This document shows positions 35,934 through 47,900 of a stretch of DNA of 64,000 nt, one piece after another. A program made the translations under genes and the position numbers. The notes below the pieces were generated by a model. It was not told the DNA's origin. It saw only the letters and a list, made by a program, of their open reading frames with translations, and did not search any database. Numbering within the stretch: the first letter of the stretch is position 1; each line of letters begins with the position of its first letter. This stretch comes from Hetaerina americana (lineage: Eukaryota; Arthropoda; Insecta; Odonata; Calopterygidae): contig JAKTNV010000005.1 in assembly GCA_022747635.1 (NCBI GenBank), positions 38,467,738 to 38,531,737 of the forward strand. Direction: 5' to 3'.

Positions 35934-38900
35934 GTAATAATTATTCTAATAATGTTTTATTATTATTTTGTTCCATAAATTCCAGCTTTTGTGTATACGA
36001 TTGTTTCTGGCTCAACTTTGTGGAAGTTCATGTTCATTAAATGAAGAACACAATGTATATTTCCTCTGTTCTTTATTTACGTACAACTAGTTTCAATGCT
36101 TAGGCGTCATCAGTACCTGGACTAAGCGTTGAAACTAGTTGTACGTAAATAAAGAACAGTGGAAATATACTTTGTGTTTTGCCTTTTGGGGTTAAAGTGG
36201 ACTTAATAAGTTCAACTGCCTTGGGATTTGAAAAATCTTTTGAGTTGAAGCAAATGTACCTCTGGGCATATCATTAGAGTTCATAATGTGAAAATGAGAT
36301 AGCCTATAGATATTTTATGCGTTATTGCATGAAACCTCTCAGTGAAGTACAGCAAACATTGTTATTGCTTGATATTAAATGCGAGTATAAAGTATTTAGC
36401 TATAAAAATATTCATGGTAGGTAAGATATCAAGTTAACTGCAATAATTGACAAATCACAAAATGGGCTCCTGCAGTGGTGGCAACTAAAAGTGTAATAAA
36501 GCAAGTTTATATTAAATTCTGGAAGTATAAATGTGAAGGAAAATCATGATATATTGATTTATACCTAAGTCACACTTGCTGAATGTTAAGCTTTTAAGTA
36601 GTCTGTCATCATTTCTTATTTCCCACTTTCCAACTTCTGTGTTTATACTGTTATTGTTAAAAATGTTTAAATTTACCAATGGTCTCAGAATATAGCTACA
36701 AAATTCTGTATGAATGCTGAAATTGCTGGAGGTGCAATGCTGCATGAAAAACTAAATTTCTTCCTCCCAACTAAATTAAAGGGCTTGGAACTTGAATATT
36801 ATTGTTCCTACCACCGGCCATCCCATCGGAGCATTGGATCTTCTCATTCTAGTCTGAAGATCAGCCTTATTTTTCCCTGGCCAAAATGCAATCCTTCAAA
36901 CTATTCTCAAATTATTTATTTATCCTTATCTGTTGTTAACAGTGTGCTTGGAGGACTTCCAAACCCCTCCACATTATTTTTCTTCATATCATTCTCCACT
37001 GCCCTTACTACTGAAATTTTATTGTTAATGCTCCAGGATTGTAGTATTCGTTTTTCCTTTTCGATGCCCATCTTCTGCGGTTGAAACTCAAATCAAGAGC
37101 TCTTTTAAGTTCTCAACATATTGCATTTTTTGAACAGCAGCTGCAGGTTTTAGAAACCCTTAGCACTTACAGAAAAGTAAGGGCGTGGAAAGTTCTGCTT
37201 TTGTTCTCTGCTGGGAATAAATACTGCTAATGGGAGAAGAGGGAGTAACTCAAAGAGGATCCTAGCATTTTCTAAGACTAATGATGAAAACTCCTCCATA
37301 GAAGAATGTTACTACTAAGACTAAGAAAGCTACTAATATTTTTAAAATTTTCAAGCTCAAATGTAAGTTCACTTCCAGCTAGACATGGTTTTCAATCGAG
37401 GGGCAAAATTGTTTTCCATTTTGAGAGTAATTCGAATTACAATCTTTGAAATACAGAACATTTTTAACTTTGAAACTGTTAAATATGACGCCGTAATTCA
37501 AATTCCTTTTGAGTTACTTATTTGTCTTATAGAAGTTGCTATCAGAGTTTTTCTGTAAAATCCTCATCAAATGCCTCCCCTTGATTATAGGAGCCTCATG
37601 TTAATGGGATTTAATGTATCAGTTCGCAGCTAAATGGTAAAATGTGATAATATTTCAAAGAATTTTGTGAAGGTGTTAAATTCAGTGTGCTGGACTAGTG
37701 ACTGGAGTCCCTGGATTTGATTCCAGACGATGCCTCTGGAAACCCTCAGCTTCACCCATGCTGTGTGATTTTTTGGGCACCAGGTCTTTGATGGTAAGGA
37801 AACAAACTATGCAAATTTCACTTGAATAGAGATTTATTTACTCGTGAATAAATCTCTATTCAAGTGAAATTTGCATAGTTTGTTTCCTTTCCATCATGGA
37901 TAAATTTCACAGGGTTAACCCTAATACCGTTCGGTTTGTTACCAGGTCTTTGTTGAAAAGCACAGGGAAAACTGACGACCTGATTCTGACGTGTAAATTT
38001 CATGCTCTGTATAAGCCTTACAAGGGGAGGTTGTGAGCTTCAGGGGACCAATTGCATTCATATTTGCAATCAATAATGCGTAGAATATAAATAAGAGTCT
38101 GCGACCATATTCAAAAAAATGTAATAATAGGTCATACATTCCACAACTGAAAAAATGAAACTGCTATGTCTCAATTCAACCCATTCCAAAAGGATTGATG
38201 TTGAACTAAACTCAGACCCTTTAACCACTGCACCAAGTATTTCTTGTAATGGGAATGTATTTTCAAATGTTAACATTCAATACTATGATTTTCTTCAATT
38301 TTTAGATACTATATTCTGTGAAACTTACAGGTCTCTTGTCCTTAAACTTAGAAATTCTATTTATTGTTCAAGCACTATTAACCCTGATAAACTCGATGGT
38401 TTCAGGCTTCACTTTGTGGAAATCCATTCTAATAAATCAAAAGAGAGATGGTACTTTTTTCCACACTTTATTTTACAAGTCGACCGGTTTCGTCGCATAG
38501 GCGACATCATCAGGGCGACCTGATGATGTCGCCTATGCGACGAAACCGGTCGACTTGTAAAATAAAGTGTGGAAAAAAGTACCATCTCTCTTTTGATTTA
38601 TTACTATTAACCCTGCTAATGAGATGAACTCTGTGCTCACCTATTAAGCAAACCTTGAATTTGATTTCTCATTTGGAGACTCATATTTATGGAAATGTCA
38701 TATTTATCTTTACTTCCATAAAATATTTTCTATGAATGGTTTCCTGCACGGGAAAATTACTCCTGAGAAGATTGACTGGGATTTAGAAAGGGGATTGGTT
38801 AGCCAGATTTCAAAGCTGTAATGAGGTCCAAGGCAGAAAGAAATCATATATTACTAGTAGTACTGGTACTATACTATTATGATAGTACTTGTATTTTCGG

Positions 38901-41900
38901 GTACCATAAATAAGCACTGAATAAATGAAAACAGTAATAGGAACATGATAATTATCAAGAAATGACCTGGCAGGATGTGAAGAAGTTAGTATGAAAATCA
39001 TTTGCTTTTACCAGGATTTGAACCTGGGCCCCTTCATGTCTGCGGGAGGGATTTGTATCCTGTTCAAGACTCATGATTTTGACGCTTTGAAATTGTTGCA
39101 TTGTAATATGCATCTAGAAAAGTTACTGATGTGGCATCTTTTGCAGTTTCTGTGAATTTGCAAAAAAAAGGGAAAAATGTGTTTGTAGCTGGCTCTAACC
39201 CTGGGGATTGTAGTGAAATGTGCACAACTGTGAATGCCTGTGATATGGTATTTTATCATAGCATCGTGTTCCTTCAGAGCTGCCAAAATTTTGTAGTGTA
39301 AGGGGATACCTCAGTAGCTTAACTGACTAAAGCGCTCGGCTGGACATCGAGGAATCCGGGTTTGAATCCTGGTCAAGGCAAATGATTTCCACCATTTTCA
39401 AATTGTTTCTTTATATTCTGATTAATAATTAAACAATTACTCAATTTATAAAACATATGTTCTTTAGGCATTAATGATTTCAGCACCTTAAACAATGCAT
39501 TTGTTTTCATGGTTCATAACATTTCACATGCTTTTTTCCAGTGATGATTCTATTATTTTGTTTTTTTTTTAATTTTGCAGTGAATATGCTGTGATGCTAA
39601 ATGGCATGTCCTTCCAACAAGGAAGGTCTGATGAAATGGATTTTGAAGAACCATCATCTTGCAAATCTCTTATGGAAAAAGAACTTGATGAAAGAGATTG
39701 TGATAACACCAGTATTCCTAGTCCAAGTATTGTGGATGAAGATATGGATGCAAATGCCAGTGGCCTGCCATACTCTTGCGAGACTGCCACTTTGTCAAAG
39801 GCAAATGAAGTAACGCTGGGGGATTCAGTTCCTGTAAATAATATTAGTTCATCACCTGAGAAAGAGCATTCCAAGGTGGACAATAACAGTGAGCATTCGA
39901 AGGTGGACAATACCAGTGAGCATTCGAAGGTGGACAATAACAGCTCAACACATCCAGAAACATCTGTGCCGAATTCTATTCTTGGAGATAGTATATTAAC
40001 CTGTGCCAACTTTCCAGCTCTAAATTCTCCTTGCAAAGATCAAGAAACCTATTTTGTAAGTAGAAGATATTTATTATCCTCTAATCATGATACAATCTCA
40101 GCTGTAGACCAAGTGAAGAATTGATTGATATCATATCACTTCAAATTCTGCCCCTGTCTGAACATAGTCCCATCTCCCCCCATATATTTTCTCAATTTTG
40201 CTTGTAGTCCCATCTTTTAAAAGGTTAGAAACTCTGAAAGAAATCTTTATTGACTTAAAAATAATGCATGATATCTATGTTCAAATGTTCAGAAAAGGAA
40301 CTGAGACTTCATATTATAAAAGTATAAATTAGGTTTAATAGAAGAGGATAATATTTATTTCATATTTATGAGCCATTCATCTGCTTTGAGGGTGATGATA
40401 TTAGGGTTGAGCATTAAAGAATCTGCAAGAACGCGACCACTGCCCTAGTGGAAGACCCAAGAAGACTAAGTTTCTGTAGGTGGTCAAATTTATTTTGCCT
40501 GACTGATACTAAAGGCCAGTATTTATTTTGTCTCTTGGAATGTGCATGGCATGGTCACATTGTAGTTCTCTCACTATGATCATGACCTTGTAATTCTTCT
40601 GGCAAGGGGTCATACCTTTCATTATTCATTGCTGAATAAGAGAAAAGGGTGGCCATCAAGCTTTGTACAAGGTCATTGTAGTGGTCCTATTCCCCTACAC
40701 AATACCTTCAGGAAAGAGCCATGGGAAACCCTAGTAAAAATGTGGTTTTCTCAAAGGGGCTTCAAGGGAACTTGACAAGGTAAAATTTTCATTTATTCTT
40801 CTTCTGGGCTCTCCTCCAACTGCTATCTCAAAAAGGTATCAATTTTGCCTCCACCCTCCAAGAGCTGAACTTCAACTGAACAGCATGGTGGGCATGGCTT
40901 GTTGCTTCTTGTATCTACCTATTCCATAGACTGAGCAAAAGCAAAGGATTCACAGGAAGCTTTAACAAAATTCATAATAGTTTAAGGATAATTCAGGATT
41001 ACTTAATGTTTAGGTGCTGCATCTTTCTGTGTTATATCTAATATTATTTCAAGCTGACAAAAATAAATATACCATATGTGAGGATATAAGTTTTTTGGGA
41101 TAAAATGATAAATGCAGTATTGCCTTAACAATGAATAAAAACTACTTCATAATGCGTAAAAATTTAATGGCCTCAATACCTTGGGAAAAATAATTAAATG
41201 ATACGTTTGTGAGTCATGGAATGGGATAATGGTTTTGAATTTTTTTGTAGACATAGTTCATATTGGCTGTACCCAAAAGCATGCAAAGTCATCTGCTTTC
41301 CATCCAGGTCTGGTCGTAGCCCTAAATTATGCAGTATTACAAATTTAGTGGGTTCATAATAATGAGGTTTTTCTTTATCTGAAGTGCATATTTGCCTTAT
41401 TGGGCAGTTTTTTCTCTTATATAACATACTAAGTATCTATGACGGAGTCCAGAGGGTTTTGAGCCATTTTCATTAAAGAACTGAGAGAGATCAGTATATC
41501 TAAGCTGTGTGGTCAGCTAAACTACCGTATGCACCCTCCTGATCCCTACACTAACATTGCACTTAGTGAGCCATGTTTACGTATTTATATGCAATGGAAT
41601 GCCAAGAGTTACTCATTTTTGTTAATGCCTAAGAAGTGATTATGGTAAAATTCTCGGTTTTATGATGCTTGTATGTAGCACTATTACCTGTGCTGACAAC
41701 TCTGGCTAATTATTAATGCAGGTATTTATTGTTCAGGACTTGAAGAAAAATACTTGGAGCCTCACCCCAGTTACTCAGACAGACTACAGGCTGCTGGCAC
41801 CACCGAATATAAGAGCTTTTCAAGGTATGCTTTGGTAGTGGCATGCATTTAAGCGCACTTTAAATCATTGACAGCAAAAATCTAAACAAAACCAGTCCTT

Positions 41901-44900
41901 GTTTTGTCATCAATGTAGATTTAACATCCTGTACATTTATTGCGTATGATTAGCTTAATTTTTTTTGGGAGAAAGTTGTAATTCCCCTTAATGGTATACC
42001 TAAGCTCAGTACACACAATATTAAGTCACTCTTGTACCAAGAGCTGTTTTACTTGGTATTGGTTAAATAAAAAAAAATTATGAAGACAGTTCTTGAACTA
42101 GAAGATCACACAAAATTAACCTGGATAAGTATAAGTCTAGAGAATAAACTGAGTGCTTCAAAAATAGAGAGCATCTGATTGATATTGCAAGTACATTTAA
42201 CTTCACAATGTCAACAATGTACACTGGTTTTGAACCAAGCAAGAATAAGAATTTAAGTTGCATCTGCAATGCTATTTCTGCGAAAAAAACTTGTTAGAGT
42301 ACTCGATCATTAAAACAAGTGGAGAACTAATTATTTCTTAGATTAAATCAACTCCTCAAATGATATGCCTCTTACACAGGCATTCATTGTGCCGAAGCTT
42401 TAATTTTATTCCAGTCTTTGAAGAACTACGAAGGTGATACATGCCTTTTCTATCCTGCAATCAAGTATGGCTGGGTCTAAGCTAATTTTAGGACAATTTT
42501 GGGGGCAGGAAAAATTAGAAAACATAATGTGGGGGATGGAGAGAGGAAATATAGATATTTTAGGGCTGTCAGAGGTGGGATGGAATATTAGCTGGGTTTA
42601 CTTGAGCAATAGTTAGAGAGTAATGTACAGTAGATGATTAGAGAGGCAGCAAGAGGTGGCAATAATATTGAACAAAAAGTTGGGAAGAAGTATGCTGATT
42701 GGTTGTTTATGAAGAATGGTTTCTGGGCATCAATTGCGACCTGAAGAAGTCTGCAAATTCATAGGATTCATTGTTGGCACTCTGCATGATATAATCAATA
42801 TCACCACATTAGCTAAAGAAGTGTAAATGGCAAAGTTGATGAAGGCAGCATGTAGGATCTACTTGATTGTCATGGAAAATAATTTTCGGATGAAGAACCG
42901 AAAGAAATTTCCTTGAGCCAAGATTCAGATGGAATGTAGATGCCCAAAGACCTGAGAAACTAGCGGGGAAGTTATTAACCAGAAAGGTCATTGCTGGTAG
43001 CTTATGCCAAATAACTTTTGCATTTGATTCAAATTGTGAGCATGACCCTAATTGTGAACATACGCAGTAGCATTGTGAGGTATCAGTTGTTAGCAAGTTT
43101 AACTTGCGTCTGAGGATTACTTTCCAGATGAACAGAAAGAAATGTCAGACTACTTTGGATGTTTTTTGCTAGAAGCAACTGCACAGTAAAAAAATTAGAT
43201 AGTACCTTAAATAATGTAATTAATGCGTTGTTTATCACATTATGAAAATGTTAAAAAATCATTTTTTATATTTTATTTTTATAAAACTTGTTAACAATTC
43301 ATTAAATTAATCAATACATGACTTATGGCATTATGACAATTTGCAGTTGCAGTTTGTTTTTATTCTTGAACAGAGGTTTTATTAATTTTATTTCAAAGTT
43401 GTTGAACTTTTTCCTAAACTACGTATGTATTGATGACAGAGACAAAGACTAATACAATTTTACACTTAATAAAAATTTATTCCTGACTAGTTTTGATATA
43501 CTACATCATTTTTAAGGACTTCCATAATAACAGAAACTGGTACAATTTTCCACTCAATGAAGATTTATTCCTGTCTAGTTCCGATGCATTAACTCCTTGA
43601 AAATGATGTAATGCATTGAAACTAAAGTCTGGAATACATCTATATTAAGTGGAAAATTGTAATAGTCATTGTCTGTGGTATTATGGAACGGTTTCACCGC
43701 ATGACACCTGATTCTGTGATTTGTATGTATTATGACTATTAGGTATTTCGAAGTGATCTCTGAATCTACTACCATTTTCTGCAAATCATTCAATAGTTTT
43801 TCCCAATTCGCCCTATCAAATGCCTTCTCAAAAATTTGAGGAACAGGGAAATGCATCCTGATTGTATTCATTGTTCATCTCTATTAGGGACCTCATTACT
43901 GCGATGGCATCATGCATGTCTCCTCCCTTCTTGTACCCTAAATGATGATGAAAACAAATATAATGCTATTATTTGTTTAACATTGCCAGTAAGGTTGTCA
44001 TAAATTTGTAATTTTCTAATGGTAAATATTGTTGCCATTGGTAATTATTGCTTCTGATTATTTTTAATGTTGCCTATTTTTAAAATCATTTTCAGATGAT
44101 GTCGACAAAAAGTGGAGGCGTAAAACATCTCTCTTTAAGGGAATGTGTTTTCTTTTCTTGAAGAATGGACACTGCTCATGTTCAAGGTTCAAACACAAAG
44201 TAAGAAATAGTATTAGTAAATAGAATTAAGCCGATATCATATTGCTATAGGAGACAAATTTCATCAACGCACCTAAGCCATAGGAGGGGTTTCAGTTGGT
44301 GGGTGGTATGAAACTTCTTCAAGGGGGTCAAGGACAAGGTTGTTATTTGAGGGACTACTTCTACTTCCAAGAGTTGCAGCCTTGAAGCTGGAGGTAGTGG
44401 TTACCACTAAAATAAAAAAGTGAGGTGTAAGGTTGAAATTGAATGGATCTAGGAGGAAGTCAGTACTAGGTTAGATTTCTTACTGACCACTTAATATAGA
44501 AAGAAAAGAATCATACTAACCATCCCTTGAAACCCTTCTAATGACTTAGATATACTTAATCTCTTCCTACCGCAATGAATGAAAATAATGAAAAATTTTC
44601 ATCAGGAGCCATAATTAGATGTTATGCATTGAAATCATTTCTTTATTCATTATATTCATGACTTAAGGTTAAACTTATATCGTAATTCTAACACCAGTGT
44701 ATACAGCATTGCCTGGTTGGAACTCACTAGATGAAATTGTAAGGGTAGTAAACCAAAAATATTCTTTGAAAATATCATTTTGATGACTTGGGCTGTAGAC
44801 AAAGAAACGAGTTATCTCAGATGATAGAAGTTGGGTAGATAATTTTCATCTTTGTTATTTCAGCTCTGAGTCTTATCTCAAATTTTTGTTTTCCCTACGC

Positions 44901-47900
44901 AGCAAAATGTTTGGTAGAATATTATGAGTAAGTTATCATCTATATATACATTATATTTCTTGTCAGTTGTCTGATATTCTTCCTGAAGTGAAAGTTCCGA
45001 AGGGTATGGATTGGAATTGATAAAATTTGCATCAGACAAGACCAATATTTGTGTTTTCTTTAAGTTTCACTCAACTGCAAAATGAATATACATCCTTAAA
45101 AAATTGTGATCCAAAAACTTTTCTTGTGTAATTTTTAATTCCAAACTTTTTTTTACTATTGGTGATCTACTAGTTGGGGTAAATTTTGGAAGAACTCAAA
45201 CTACCAAATGATACAATGACAATTTCCTTGCCTCTTCTAACAAAACACAACCCAACATCGTTCACTACAATAAGCCCCTCTTCAATTCCGCCTACTTTCT
45301 CCCTTCATCCCATCCGATATCCCTGCCCTATTTGTGCCCTGTCCTAGCTTGCCTAACATTCTCCCCATTATCACAGTCTTCAGCATCTTATTGCCAGTCA
45401 AAATACATTGCATCCGTCTTTCCTGCCTCCTTTGGATTTTTCCCAACCTCTCCTCCCCCACCATGCTTAGCACTTGCTCGTTTGTTTTCCTTCCTGTCTT
45501 CTTCACCTTTTCCATTCTTCTCTTTGCCCACATTTCAAAACCCTCCAATCTCTGCAAATCATCCTGCTTCAATTACTATGTTTCCATGCAGTACAAAACT
45601 ACCCTCCATATCAAAGATATGACGAGCCTCTTCTCAGCATCCTAACTCAACGTCCATGTCATCAATTTCTATCTCCTAATGAAAACTTCTTTGTCTAATT
45701 CTACTCATAATGCTCGTACTACTTTGACCATTTTGATCCATAATTCTTACCAGATACGTTATCTGGTTTGTGCCCTCCTATGTTAACTTTAAACTCTCTC
45801 AAAACCTGCATTACCTTTATTTTATTTTCATTTATTCTCACCCTATGCGTATCGCCTGACTTTCCAATGAACTCAGCAGAGCTTGGAACCCTTTGGCTGA
45901 CTGACAAACTAAAACTTAATCATCCACAAACCCAAGTGAGTTTATAAATTCCCCTCCGACATTCACTGATATATCTCTTCCCATGCCACTTTAACCATTT
46001 TATCCAAAATATGTTAAAAAGCATAGGTGGTAATGGCTGCCCGTCTCATCCATCTTCTTAACACTGTCCATCCATACTCCGTCCCCCACTTGCACCTGAG
46101 CAGTCATTAGACATACACAGGCTGCAGATAAGTTTTGTATCCCTCCAGTCTACTATTCTATTTTCTGCTATACATTTATTAATTTTTCCCAATGCACTAG
46201 ATCAAACACCTTTTGGAAATCTACGAAACATGTACATCCTTATTGTATTTTTACCTCTCTATTAGTGACTTAAATACTGCAATGACATAGCGTGTGCCTC
46301 TCTCCTTCCTGATACCAAACTGTTCATCCCCTAAGTAATCATTTGCCCTGCTCTCCATCTTCTTGTTAATGATTCTTAGAATCATATTAGGTGCAAAATC
46401 AAACTTATTGTTTTCTGGTCATCACATATTTCTGCCTTTGCCTTTTTTGTAATAGGAGCAAACAATGACCTGATGAAGTCTTGGCTGCTCTTGGCTTCTG
46501 TGGTTATCTTAATGGATTGATTTGAACATTTTAATGTAATAATGCAAATAATGATCTCATAATCGATTTTAGTTGTATAATACAAGTAAAGAATCTTATT
46601 TTGTGATAATTTGAAGTAAACTTCAAATCTCAAAATGAATATAGTGTTTTTAAAACTAATTTTGGTGTTCTTTTTATTTTTTTGCCAGTCATAATAAAGT
46701 CTCTCCATGCTTGAAACTTTGCTACTTATCTTAAATATAAAATTTGCCTAAATTTTTCCATTCTTTCATCCACAGTTTATGCCAAACTTCATGCAGCATA
46801 TTGAGAAAATGTCATCATGGGACATCTTTGTTAACCTGAGATTTGCTCTTTTAAGAAAATTTACATCCTTCTGGAACAAATTTGGTTCGAAAATGATGAA
46901 GATCTTTGAAAGTCGTAAGGAAGGGAATTTACTTTTGGCTATTTGGTTCTCTTTTATCTCCATGAAAACTACTACACTTGAGTGGACTGAAATTCTAGAC
47001 TCCATCAATGATTGTGGGAACTGTGATGAAAGTAATGTGCAGCAAATTCTGCTGTTTCTCATTATTAACCATTTGCATAAAGGGAAAGTATTAAATATAA
47101 GATCATACAATATAATGGTAGATAAGGTAGCCAGCATGTGTTGCAAAATCAAGAAGACACAATTGTTATGTGAAATTTTAGGAGTGTTGGGTCGACAGGA
47201 TTTCTGGTTTTCAAAATCAACATTTGAAAAATTGCTTCAGCGTTGCTTGGCTGAGTCTTCAACTGAGGTTGGATTGGAGCTTTGTTTCACTTTTGGAATG
47301 GTGGTTGATCGTATGAGTAATCTCTCTCATGCAGACCCATCTGTGTTAAATCTTATGAAGAAATTGGTAATAGTACTACAGACAACTAATAATGTTCTTG
47401 CAAATAGTATTAGAGGAAAAATTAAGGAGATTAATCCATGTTATGCTCAAGTCAATAATAAGGGTAATCCTGCTTTGGAAGGACATGTGCAACAAATTGA
47501 AAATGTGATTAGTGATAATTTATTGGGAGTGGAAGAAAATGTTCATGATACCCTAGGAGATGGACCGGGTATGATAAGGCATGTTCCTTTTAAATCGCGG
47601 AACTCCGAGTCAGTTGAAGGTTTGCCGTCCAGGAAATCTTTGATATCAAATCCTGAGGGTAACAGTATGAATCCAGTAAGTGGTTGCAAACATTCTGATT
47701 TGCAGTCGCAAGTGTTAAATGAAATTGAACCTGGAAATTCATTGCCTCATAGTGAGTGTTTTGTACCTCAGACCCATAACTTAGCATTAGTGAATGACTT
47801 GATGCCTGATAAGCAACGGTTAGTATCCAATTGTTCCTCTAATGTAGCAAATTTGCCCAATTCTGATAAGGAGAATGCACTCAGTAAGAACTCAGAAATT

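Noticed and set aside
39295..39380. Possible tRNA gene (TCAGTAGCTTAACTGAC...GGTTTGAATCC)
   Set aside because: It belongs to a repeat family with at least four copies here and lacks a paired acceptor stem.
39864..39944. CRISPR-like spaced repeats
   Set aside because: The 27 bp units are directly adjacent, in frame and coding; a CRISPR array is not expected in a eukaryotic nuclear gene.
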